From: Bacillota bacterium
GTDB lineage: Bacteria; Bacillota; Dethiobacteria; DTU022
Assembly: GCA_012510305.1 (NCBI GenBank)
Contig: JAAZIE010000380.1
Location: 1-5,932, forward strand
DNA: 5,932 nt
Direction of reading: 5' to 3'
Part shown: positions 1 to 5,921 of the stretch, one piece after another
How the letters are laid out: each line of letters begins with the position of its first letter
Numbering within the stretch: position 1 is the first letter of the stretch
The notes under the pieces: generated by a model
Database searches by the model: none
Seen by the model: only the letters and a program-made list of their open reading frames with translations
Told to the model about the DNA's origin: nothing
Made by a program: the position numbers and the translations under genes

Positions 1-1
1 C

Positions 2-466
2 GGGAAAACGCTTGTGGAGGTTTTCCCCCTCATCATTATCGCCTTCATCGTCGCCGGATCGGTTTCTTCGCTGATCTCAAAGGATCTGGTGACCAGGTGG
101 CTGGGAGAAGGGGCCGGCTGGAAGGGGCCGCTGCTGGGTACGCTCATGGGCGCCCTGGTACCGGGCGGACCCTTTTTCTTCTACCCGCTGATGGCCACAC
201 TCATTGTTTCAGGAGCAAATATCGGCACGATGATCAGTTTTGTGGCCGCCAAAACCCTCTGGTATGTCGGGCGCATTCCCATTGAGATAGCTTTTGTGGG
301 CGTGAAAGTCACGGTGGTCCGTATTTTGCTGACCTTTGCCATCCCCGTACTGGCGGGTGCAGCGGTAAATGCCTTCCTGCCCGGCTACGCGGAAAAAATC
401 AGGGAGGAAGTGACACTGCTGCAGAAGAAGGGTAAAACAGCACAGAATAGAGGTGCAAATAAATGA
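2..466 (+). CDS. Half-length DUF318/ArsP_1-type predicted permease, first of a pair (5' partial)
   Basis: This is a small integral membrane protein of the predicted-permease family DUF318/ArsP_1 (YraQ-like). Some full-length relatives (ArsP) export organoarsenicals, but the substrate here is unknown. The visible part is almost entirely hydrophobic. Its core motif is WLGEGAGWKG, then GALVPGGPF, then a RIPIEIAF segment, and it ends in a charged Lys/Arg-rich tail (EKIREEV...KKGKTAQNRGANK) that is probably cytoplasmic. A GTG at 14 could serve as a start (150 aa), but the frame stays open to the window edge, no ribosome binding site precedes that GTG within the window, and the residues before it (GKTLVEVFP) align with the interior of the downstream paralog (AKNLFLAVIP). 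I therefore treat the gene as cut by the window. Its TGA stop overlaps the next ATG by 4 bp. Full-length family members are about 300 aa or more, so this is a half-size form. Confidence 0.8.
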   Translation, partial: GKTLVEVFPLIIIAFIVAGSVSSLISKDLVTRWLGEGAGWKGPLLGTLMGALVPGGPFFFYPLMATLIVSGANIGTMISFVAAKTLWYVGRIPIEIAFVGVKVTVVRILLTFAIPVLAGAAVNAFLPGYAEKIREEVTLLQKKGKTAQNRGANK

Positions 467-942
467 CCGGTGCAATGATTGTTCTAGCCATAATGGCGGT
501 CATCCTGTTGTTCCTGGCCTACCGGCAGGGCAAACACCTGGAAAGCTTTAAGGAAGCCAAAAACCTCTTTCTTGCGGTGATACCGCTTTTGCTGTGCGCC
601 TTTGTCGTTGTCGGTTTCATGAATGTGCTGATACCGGAAAAAGTTTTGCTCTCCTGGCTGGGGGCGGAATCCGGTTGGAAGGGGCTCGTTATCGGGCCGG
701 CCATCGGCGCACTGGTACAGGGTGGCCCCTACGCCTTTTTCCCGCTTTTCGGCGCTCTTTTCCGCGACAGCATCTCCATCGGGGCGGCGATAGCGATGAT
801 CACCGCCTGGGGCATGATCAATGTGGGCCACCTGCCTTATGAGTTCACCTTCCTGGGATCCCGCTTTGTTATACTGAAATACGCTACCTATATCGCGGTC
901 CCCACCCTGGTGGGCCTGCTGGCAAATATTTTATTCGGTTAA
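463..942 (+). CDS. Half-length DUF318/ArsP_1-type predicted permease, second of a pair
   Basis: This 159-aa membrane protein is paralogous to the gene just upstream. It has an N-terminal hydrophobic helix (about residues 4-20), a short basic linker (RQGKHLESFKEAK), then the family core: a helix at about 35-57, WLGAESGWKG (65-74), GALVQGGPY (82-90), a helix at about 104-120, GHLPYEF (122-128) and a C-terminal helix at about 138-158. Hand alignment with the upstream protein over 87 residues from WLG gives 33 identities, with the Gly/Pro-rich motifs conserved. The start is supported by GAGGTG at 450-455, 7 nt before ATG, and by the ATGA overlap with the preceding stop, which suggests translational coupling. 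I infer that the two halves form a heteromeric transporter equivalent to one full-length permease. The transported compound cannot be read from the sequence, and no arsenic genes are visible nearby. Confidence 0.85.
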   Translation: MTGAMIVLAIMAVILLFLAYRQGKHLESFKEAKNLFLAVIPLLLCAFVVVGFMNVLIPEKVLLSWLGAESGWKGLVIGPAIGALVQGGPYAFFPLFGALFRDSISIGAAIAMITAWGMINVGHLPYEFTFLGSRFVILKYATYIAVPTLVGLLANILFG

Positions 943-944
943 GT

Positions 945-961
945 GCATTTCCCTGAAATGC
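945..961 (+). terminator. Small hairpin after the permease pair, possible weak terminator
   Basis: GCATTTC (945-951) and GAAATGC (955-961) are perfect 7-bp inverted arms around a 3-nt loop, starting 2 nt after the permease stop codon. No T-run follows, so it does not fit an intrinsic terminator. It could stabilise the 3' end of the message or act as a weak or factor-dependent stop before the new promoter downstream. Confidence 0.3.
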
Positions 962-1023
962 CGGTGTCTCCCGGCCGCACCTGATATCGGCCTGCTGTGA
1001 GACCCTTTGCCCGGATGATATAT

Positions 1024-1053
1024 TTGACTCTTCAGATCAACAAAGCCTATAAT
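1024..1053 (+). promoter_or_regulatory. Vegetative (sigma-70/sigma-A) promoter of the ABC exporter operon
   Basis: TTGACT (1024-1029) and a perfect TATAAT (1048-1053) are separated by 18 bp, in an AT-rich patch of otherwise GC-rich DNA. Transcription would begin near 1059-1062, leaving a leader of about 30-35 nt before the ATG at 1094. An imperfect dyad (TTGA-c-TCT-tc-AGA-TCAA, 1024-1040) covers the -35 box and could be an operator, but it is weak and no regulator gene lies in the window. The ATG at 1052 sits inside the -10 box and so cannot be translated from this promoter. Confidence 0.8.
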
Positions 1054-1078
1054 GAGGAATCATGCTGCGCCGCCGGAC

Positions 1079-1086
1079 GGGAGTGG
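1079..1086 (+). promoter_or_regulatory. Ribosome binding site deciding the exporter subunit start
   Basis: GGGAGTGG contains GGAG (1080-1083), 10 nt before the ATG at 1094. It lies in the leader downstream of the predicted transcription start. It is weaker and more distant than the sites of the other genes, but it is the only reasonable one for this start. Confidence 0.55.
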
Positions 1087-1093
1087 AAACAAA

Positions 1094-2824
1094 ATGCTTA
1101 AGCTGCTGCGCTACCTCAAACCTTACAGCGCTTCGGTCGCTGCGGTTTTCGGTCTAACCTTTCTTCATTCCATCGCCGAACTGCTCCTGCCGACGCTGCT
1201 GGCCGCTATTGTCGACACCGGCATCGTCAACGGCAACGTCCCCTACATCCTGCAGAGAGGCGGGATCATGCTCCTGGTGGCGCTGGGCGGAGCGGCCTGC
1301 ATCATCACCGGAAACTATCTTTCCTCCAGGGTGGCGCTCGGATTCGGGGCGGATCTGCGCAGCAGCATCTTCGAGCATGTGGAAAGTTTTTCTCTCCCCG
1401 AATTTGACCGCATCGGCACCGCCTCGCTGATCACGCGTACAACCAACGATATCACCCAGATACAGATGGTCGCGGTGATAGTGCTGCGCATGATGATCGG
1501 TGCTCCCTTGATGTGCATCGGCGGGATCATCATGGCGCTGTCGCGCGATGTGCAGCTTTCCAAGGTGCTTCTGGTGATCATTCCCTTCCTGGGCCTTGCG
1601 GCAACTTTCGCCGCCTCACGGGTGATCCCGCTCTTCCGCACCATGCAGCGGAAGCTGGACCGGCTGAACCTGGTGCTGCGCGAAAACCTGACCGGGATCA
1701 GGGTCGTCCGCGCTTTCAACCGCACACAGCAGGAGCAAAAGCGGTTCGACAGGGCCAACGAGGAGCTCACCGCCACCGCGATCAAGGTGAACAAGATCAT
1801 GGCCGCCATCATGCCGGCGATGATGATCAGCCTCAACTTCACCGCCATCGCCGTGATCTGGTTCGGCGGCCTGCGCATCGACGCCGGGCAGATGCAGCTG
1901 GGCGACCTGATCGCTTTTCTGCAATATATCATGCTGATCATGTTTTCGCTGATCATGGTCTCGATGATGTTCATCATGCTGCCCCGCGCCTCTGTTTCCG
2001 CAGACCGGATCAACGAGGTGCTGGCGATCGTCCCCGGGATCACAGACCCGGCGCCGGCAGTCACAGCAAAGGGGGCCGCAAAAGGCCTGGTGGAGCTGAA
2101 AGAGGTGGCCTTCAGCTACCCCGGGGCCGAGCAACCGGTGCTCAGCGGGATCACCTTCAGCGCCGCCCCCGGAGAGGTTACCGCCATTATCGGCGGAACC
2201 GGGTCGGGCAAGACGACGCTGGTGAACCTGCTGCCGCGTTTCTACGATGTCAGCAGCGGCGCTATCTGCATCGACGGGGTGGACCTGCGGCAGATGGCGC
2301 AGGCGGAGCTGCGGGCAAAAATCGGCCTGGTCCCCCAAAAAGCGTTCCTTTTCAGCGGCAGCGTGGCCGATAACATCAGGTTTGGCTTTGAAGAGGCCAC
2401 GGATGAAGAGATCAGAAAGGCGGCCGCCATCGCCCAGGCCGGCGGCTTCATCGCGGAGCTGCCGGGCGGTTTCGACGCCCCCATCGCCCAAGGCGGCGCC
2501 AACCTTTCGGGCGGCCAGAAACAGCGGCTGGCCATCGCCCGCGCCCTGGTGCGGCGTCCCCGGATCTTCATCTTTGACGACAGCTTCTCGGCCCTCGATT
2601 TCAAGACCGACGCCAGGCTGCGGGCGGCGCTGAAAGAAGAGACCGGTGCGGCAACGGTCTTCATCGTCGCCCAGCGCGTCAGCACGATCATGGACGCCGA
2701 CCGCATTGTGGTCCTCGAGAGCGGGAAGATTGCCGGGATGGGCACGCACAAAGAGCTGCTGAACAGCTGCCCGGTCTACCGCGAGATCGTCCTCTCACAG
2801 CTGGCCGAGGAGGAGATCGCATGA
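1094..2824 (+). CDS. ABC exporter half-transporter, degenerate-site subunit of a heterodimer
   Basis: This 576-aa subunit fuses a six-helix export domain to an ATP-binding domain in the inner membrane. Helices lie at about 12-40, 56-80, 123-148, 153-175, 235-260 and 270-296. The nucleotide-binding domain shows Walker A GGTGSGKT (367-374), Q-loop Gln415, signature LSGGQ (471-475), Walker B IFIFDD ending in Asp495-Asp496, and D-loop SALD (499-502). The residue after the Walker B Asp is Asp496 instead of the catalytic Glu, and the switch position is Gln527 (VAQRVST) instead of His. Both changes mark the degenerate partner of heterodimeric exporters such as TM287/288, BmrCD and LmrCD. An ATG 42 nt upstream gives a longer frame, but it lies in the promoter -10 box. 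MLKLLRYLKPY is also the usual family N-terminus. The stop overlaps the partner gene by 4 bp. Substrate is unknown; drugs or lipids are typical for the family. Confidence 0.93.
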   Translation: MLKLLRYLKPYSASVAAVFGLTFLHSIAELLLPTLLAAIVDTGIVNGNVPYILQRGGIMLLVALGGAACIITGNYLSSRVALGFGADLRSSIFEHVESFSLPEFDRIGTASLITRTTNDITQIQMVAVIVLRMMIGAPLMCIGGIIMALSRDVQLSKVLLVIIPFLGLAATFAASRVIPLFRTMQRKLDRLNLVLRENLTGIRVVRAFNRTQQEQKRFDRANEELTATAIKVNKIMAAIMPAMMISLNFTAIAVIWFGGLRIDAGQMQLGDLIAFLQYIMLIMFSLIMVSMMFIMLPRASVSADRINEVLAIVPGITDPAPAVTAKGAAKGLVELKEVAFSYPGAEQPVLSGITFSAAPGEVTAIIGGTGSGKTTLVNLLPRFYDVSSGAICIDGVDLRQMAQAELRAKIGLVPQKAFLFSGSVADNIRFGFEEATDEEIRKAAAIAQAGGFIAELPGGFDAPIAQGGANLSGGQKQRLAIARALVRRPRIFIFDDSFSALDFKTDARLRAALKEETGAATVFIVAQRVSTIMDADRIVVLESGKIAGMGTHKELLNSCPVYREIVLSQLAEEEIA

Positions 2825-4716
2825 GCAGGGACACCGGGGTGAAGCACGGCGGGCAGCAGCGGAGACCGATGGGCGGCAGGGGGCCGATGGGCGGGCGCGG
2901 CATGGGCATGCCCGTGGAGAAACCGAAGGATTTCAAGGGCTCGCTGAAGCGCCTTGCCGGCTATCTCAAGCCGCACCGCTACCGCCTTTCCGCTGTCCTG
3001 GCGATGGCTCTTTTCAGCACCTTGTTCAACATCGTCAGCCCGAAAGTGATGGGGCTGGCCACCACCAGGCTCTTTGAAGGGATTACACAGAAACTGCAGG
3101 GGGTGCCCGGAGCGGGGGTTGATTTTGAGTACCTGCTGCGCATCCTGCTTATCCTCGGCGCCCTTTATCTTTTCAGCGCTGCCTTCAGCTTTGCGCAGCA
3201 GTTCATCATGGCCGGCGTGGCCCAGCGCACGGTTTACGATATGCGCGAGGATGTGAACCAGAAGCTGGCCCGCCTGCCGCTTAAATATTTTGATTCCCGC
3301 CCCCACGGCGACATCCTCAGCCGCGTGACCAACGATATTGACAACGTCAGCTCCACCCTGCAGCAGAGCCTTACCCAGCTGATCACCGCGGTGGTGTCCC
3401 TGGTGGGGGTGCTGGTGATGATGCTGCTGATCAGCCCGCTGCTGACCCTGCTCACCCTGATCGTGCTGCCCCTGGCCTTCCTGGTAACGAGAACGGTGGC
3501 CCGCCGCTCGCAGCGTTACTTCGCCCGCCAGCAGAAAGAGCTGGGCGAGCTCAACGGGCACGTGGAAGAGATGTTCAGCGGCCATGTGCTGGTGAAAGCT
3601 TTCGGGCGGGAGGGCGACGCCGTGTCCCGTTTCGACCGGATCAACCGGCGCCTCTACGACGCCGGGTGGAAGGCCCAGTTCGTTTCGGGGATCATCATGC
3701 CGCTGATGATGCTGATCAACAACCTGGGCTTCGTCATCGTCAGCGTGGCCGGCGGGATCATGGTGGTGCGGCGCGCCCTGCCCATCGGCGATGTGCAGGC
3801 TTTTATCCAGTACGCCCGTCAGTTCACCATGCCGATCACGCAGACCGCCTCGATCGCCAATATCCTGCAATCCACGATCGCCTCGGCGGAGCGCGTTTTT
3901 GAGCTGCTCGACGAAACCGAGGAGAGCCCCGACAGCGAGGGGCCGGCGCTGCCCGGAACGGCCCGGGGGGAGGTCCGCTTCAAAGAGGTCAGCTTCAGCT
4001 ACAGCAGCGAGGCCCCCCTGATCGAAAAGATGAACATCAAGGTGGAGCAGGGGCAAACGGTGGCCATTGTCGGCCCCACCGGGGCGGGCAAGACCACGCT
4101 GGTAAACCTGCTCATGCGTTTCTATGAGCTCGACGGCGGAACGATCACCGTGGACGGCATCGACATCGGCAAGCTCAAGCGCGGCGATCTGCGCGCTGTT
4201 TTCGGCATGGTGCTGCAGGATACCTGGCTCTTCAACGGCACGATCAGGGATAATGTCGCTTACGGGCGGCCCGGCGCCCCGGAGAGTGAAATCGTCCGCG
4301 CGGCCAAAGCAGCCCGCGCCGATCACTTTATCCGGACGCTGCCCCGGGGTTACGACACGGTGCTGAACGAGGAAGCCTCGAATATTTCGCAGGGCCAGAA
4401 GCAGCTGCTCACCATCGCCCGCGCCGTTTTGGCCGATCCGGCCATCCTCATCCTCGACGAGGCCACCAGCAGCGTCGATTCACGCACGGAGCTGCTGATC
4501 CAGAAAGCGATGGCCGGGCTGATGCAGGGACGGACCAATTTCGTGATCGCCCACCGCCTCTCCACTATCCGCGAGGCCGACCTGATCCTGGTGATGGATG
4601 AGGGCAGCATTATCGAAAAGGGGACTCACCGCGAGCTGCTGGCACGGGAAGGGTTCTACGCGGAGCTTTACAACAGCCAGTTTGCCGGGAGCAACCGCGC
4701 CGGTGAGGCGGTATGA
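2821..4716 (+). CDS. ABC exporter half-transporter, catalytic-site subunit of a heterodimer
   Basis: This 631-aa partner of the upstream subunit has the same layout. A Gly/Arg/Met-rich N-terminal tail (about residues 9-30, with GRGPMGGRGMGM) and the stretch EKPKDFKGSLKRL precede six helices (about 55-80, 105-130, 182-205, 206-226, 285-316, 322-347). The ATP-binding domain has Walker A GPTGAGKT (418-425), Q-loop Gln466, signature ISQGQ (522-526), Walker B with Asp546 and catalytic Glu547 (LILDEATSSVD), and switch His578 (IAHRLST). Catalytic residues are intact but the signature departs from LSGGQ. This complements the other subunit: the working ATP site would use this Walker A/B/His with the partner's LSGGQ. 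Translation starts at the ATG of an ATGA overlap, 7 nt after AGGAGG (2808-2813), so it is probably coupled. It resembles the YheH/BmrD/LmrD type. The substrate cannot be inferred. Confidence 0.94.
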   Translation: MSRDTGVKHGGQQRRPMGGRGPMGGRGMGMPVEKPKDFKGSLKRLAGYLKPHRYRLSAVLAMALFSTLFNIVSPKVMGLATTRLFEGITQKLQGVPGAGVDFEYLLRILLILGALYLFSAAFSFAQQFIMAGVAQRTVYDMREDVNQKLARLPLKYFDSRPHGDILSRVTNDIDNVSSTLQQSLTQLITAVVSLVGVLVMMLLISPLLTLLTLIVLPLAFLVTRTVARRSQRYFARQQKELGELNGHVEEMFSGHVLVKAFGREGDAVSRFDRINRRLYDAGWKAQFVSGIIMPLMMLINNLGFVIVSVAGGIMVVRRALPIGDVQAFIQYARQFTMPITQTASIANILQSTIASAERVFELLDETEESPDSEGPALPGTARGEVRFKEVSFSYSSEAPLIEKMNIKVEQGQTVAIVGPTGAGKTTLVNLLMRFYELDGGTITVDGIDIGKLKRGDLRAVFGMVLQDTWLFNGTIRDNVAYGRPGAPESEIVRAAKAARADHFIRTLPRGYDTVLNEEASNISQGQKQLLTIARAVLADPAILILDEATSSVDSRTELLIQKAMAGLMQGRTNFVIAHRLSTIREADLILVMDEGSIIEKGTHRELLAREGFYAELYNSQFAGSNRAGEAV

Positions 4717-4718
4717 GC

Positions 4719-4890
4719 TTATTCGCACGGCAGTGATTGAGATAGGATGACAATTTTGTCTAGCTTCATCGTGACCGCGCCACCCTCACAGATGTAGAAA
4801 AGCCCACCTAGCCGAAACCATTTGGATACCTTCGCCTGACCGTCCCTTAAATAGAGGGAATTTACACTCAATTGTTGAATATGATCAGCT
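4719..4890 (-). pseudogene. Possible remnant of an unidentified gene in the exporter-hydrolase spacer
   Basis: An open frame on the minus strand ends in TAA at 4719-4721 and reads back without a stop into the start of the hydrolase gene. The protein-like part ends ...SKWFRLGGLFYICEGG... and then MKLDKIVILSQSLPCE. It has plausible composition but I recognise no family. In the 53 codons nearest the stop, 28 end in G or C, visibly fewer than in the GC-rich exporter genes, which would fit foreign or decaying DNA. No ribosome binding site or terminal inverted repeat was found. It may equally be a chance open frame, so confidence is low. Confidence 0.22.
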
Positions 4891-4892
4891 AT

Positions 4893-4958
4893 CACCCGGA
4901 AGGCCGGGGTTAACCCGGATAAAATTAAAGCCCGGGTGCCCGCCCGGCAGTGACACCC
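4893..4958 (+). promoter_or_regulatory. Structured GC-rich leader before the hydrolase gene
   Basis: Several inverted repeats overlap here. CCGGG (4904-4908) pairs with CCCGG (4914-4918), around a perfect 10-bp palindrome GGGTTAACCC (4907-4916). CCGGG (4932-4936) pairs with CCCGG (4943-4947). CACCCGG (4893-4899) pairs with CCGGGTG (4932-4938). GGGTG (4934-4938) pairs with CACCC (4954-4958). Some pairings exclude others, as in attenuators, but there is no T-run and no known riboswitch motif. I found no convincing promoter in the 264-bp spacer, so its transcription is unresolved. Confidence 0.35.
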
Positions 4959-4980
4959 CACGGCCAAAGGAGGAGAATAG

Positions 4981-5751
4981 ATGAAGGCGAAATGGTACGG
5001 CACGGCCACAATAGCTTTTTCAGTGAAGGGAAAGTCGATTCTTTTTGATCCTTATTTTCCGATGAATCCGGATTTACCGAAACCAAACCTTTTGGAACTG
5101 GCCGCCTACGTCGATATTTTCATTACGCACGGTCATTTTGACCACCTCATCGATGTGCCGAAGGTTGTCGCGGCCGGCGGCGGGCCCGTCTTTTGCTCTG
5201 AGACGGCGGCGGAGACCCTTCTTCGCGAGGGGGTCAAGGAAAAGGATATTCGCGTGATCAAACCCGGCGACGAGGTGGAGCGCGGCCCCTTCAAGGTAAC
5301 TGTCTTTAAAGGAAAGCACATCCGCTTTGACCTCAAGCTTATTTTGCAAACCCTGTTCAACCGGCGCGTGGCTCTGTACCGTCACAATTTAAAGTCTCTG
5401 CTCAAGGCAAGCCTGCGCTATCCCAAGGGCGAAGTGCTTGTTTTTCTCATCGAAGCCGAAGGGAAAAGAGTGCTGCAGCTGGGCAGCCTGAGCCTGGATG
5501 AGCAGGAGCGCTACCCCGAGAAGTTCGATCTTCTGGCCCTGCCCTACCAGGGCCGCTCCGATCTGCTCTCTTATTCCCCGCAGTACATCAGCCGGCTGCG
5601 GCCCAAAGCGATCTACCTGCACCATTTCGACGATTCCTTCCCCCCCGTCTCCAGCCCCGTCGATGTGGAGCCCTTTATCAGTGAGATGGCCAGGGATTTC
5701 CCCGGCACAAAGGTGATCCATCCGGAAGTGTTTGAGACGGTGTCCTTTTAA
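4981..5751 (+). CDS. Metallo-beta-lactamase-fold hydrolase, UlaG-like (Lactamase_B_2/B_3 type)
   Basis: This 256-aa protein is predicted to be cytoplasmic, with no signal peptide or membrane helix. It is a metal-dependent hydrolase of the MBL fold. The N-terminus KAKWYGTATIAF...SILFDPYF is the usual opening strand pair of UlaG-like members. The metal-binding motif THGHFDH gives His50, His52, Asp54 and His55. Later candidate ligands are His113 (KGKHIRFD) and His214 or His215 (IYLHHFDD). Where relatives carry a GDT motif with the bridging Asp, this protein reads LGSLSLDE (167-174), so that Asp seems to be Ser169 or displaced to Asp173. The region 115-145 is basic and forms an insertion of unknown role. 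The start is secure: AGGAGG at 4968-4973 lies 7 nt before ATG. The gene is separated from the exporter operon by 264 bp. The substrate is unknown. Confidence 0.88.
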   Translation: MKAKWYGTATIAFSVKGKSILFDPYFPMNPDLPKPNLLELAAYVDIFITHGHFDHLIDVPKVVAAGGGPVFCSETAAETLLREGVKEKDIRVIKPGDEVERGPFKVTVFKGKHIRFDLKLILQTLFNRRVALYRHNLKSLLKASLRYPKGEVLVFLIEAEGKRVLQLGSLSLDEQERYPEKFDLLALPYQGRSDLLSYSPQYISRLRPKAIYLHHFDDSFPPVSSPVDVEPFISEMARDFPGTKVIHPEVFETVSF

Positions 5752-5778
5752 AGGGGACCGTCGCCCCGGATTCATGGT

Positions 5779-5850
5779 AAATCCCCCCCCCCGGCCCCCC
5801 TTTGAAAAAGAATGCAGCCTGAAGGATCTGTTGCGTTAAGGGGGGGATTT
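5779..5850. repeat. Long-range inverted repeat with C and G homopolymer arms
   Basis: AAATCCCCCCC (5779-5789) and GGGGGGGATTT (5840-5850) are perfect 11-bp inverted arms 50 bp apart. The left arm is part of a C10-GG-C6 tract (5783-5800). The second C run, CCCCCCTT (5795-5802), is also complementary to AAGGGGGG (5838-5845), so the right arm can pair with either. The arrangement could be a transcript-end structure, the edges of a small mobile or repeat unit, or a slippage-prone tract. Confidence 0.6.
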
Positions 5851-5861
5851 GGTTGAAAAGC

Positions 5862-5880
5862 CGGGCGGTCGTTCTGCCCG
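5862..5880. repeat. GC-rich hairpin
   Basis: CGGGC (5862-5866) and GCCCG (5876-5880) form a 5-bp stem around a 9-nt loop. It is followed by further GGCC/GGGCC-rich sequence, not a T-run, so it is not an intrinsic terminator. It may be part of the same repeat unit as the elements on either side. Confidence 0.35.
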
Positions 5881-5893
5881 CGGCCGGGCCGGT

Positions 5894-5921
5894 AGAGACT
5901 CTTCGCTGCGCTCAGAGTGAC
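5894..5921. repeat. Short dyad resembling a dispersed intergenic repeat
   Basis: ACTCT (5898-5902) and AGAGT (5914-5918) form a stem around TCGCTGCGCTC, inside the context GAGACTCTTCGCTGCGCTC followed by AGAGTGACA. From memory, near-identical short dyads (TTCTTCGCT...GCTCAGAATGACA type) occur in many copies between genes in varied bacterial genomes. Only one copy is visible here, so the repeat status rests on that recollection. Confidence 0.45.

Noticed and set aside
1052..1093. Fourteen-codon N-terminal extension of the first exporter subunit
   Set aside because: Its ATG lies inside the promoter -10 box and its residues are unlike the family N-terminus.
1616..2749. Minus-strand open frame of 377 codons opposite the first exporter gene
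   Set aside because: It is a shadow of the ABC subunit, with low-complexity composition and no supporting start signal.
2776..4326. Minus-strand open frame of 516 codons opposite the second exporter gene
   Set aside because: It lies antisense to a gene with all ABC motifs, is His/Asp/Gly-rich as expected from GC-rich codon complementarity, and matches no family I know.
4861..4885. TTTACA followed by TATGAT as a promoter for the hydrolase gene
   Set aside because: The spacing is only 13 bp, too short for a sigma-70-type promoter.
5753..5784. Stems just after the hydrolase stop as an intrinsic terminator
   Set aside because: The stems are only 4-5 bp and are followed by C-rich sequence, not a T-run.
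5779..5850. CRISPR array or tandem repeat
   Set aside because: There is only one inverted pair, with no regularly spaced direct repeats or spacers.
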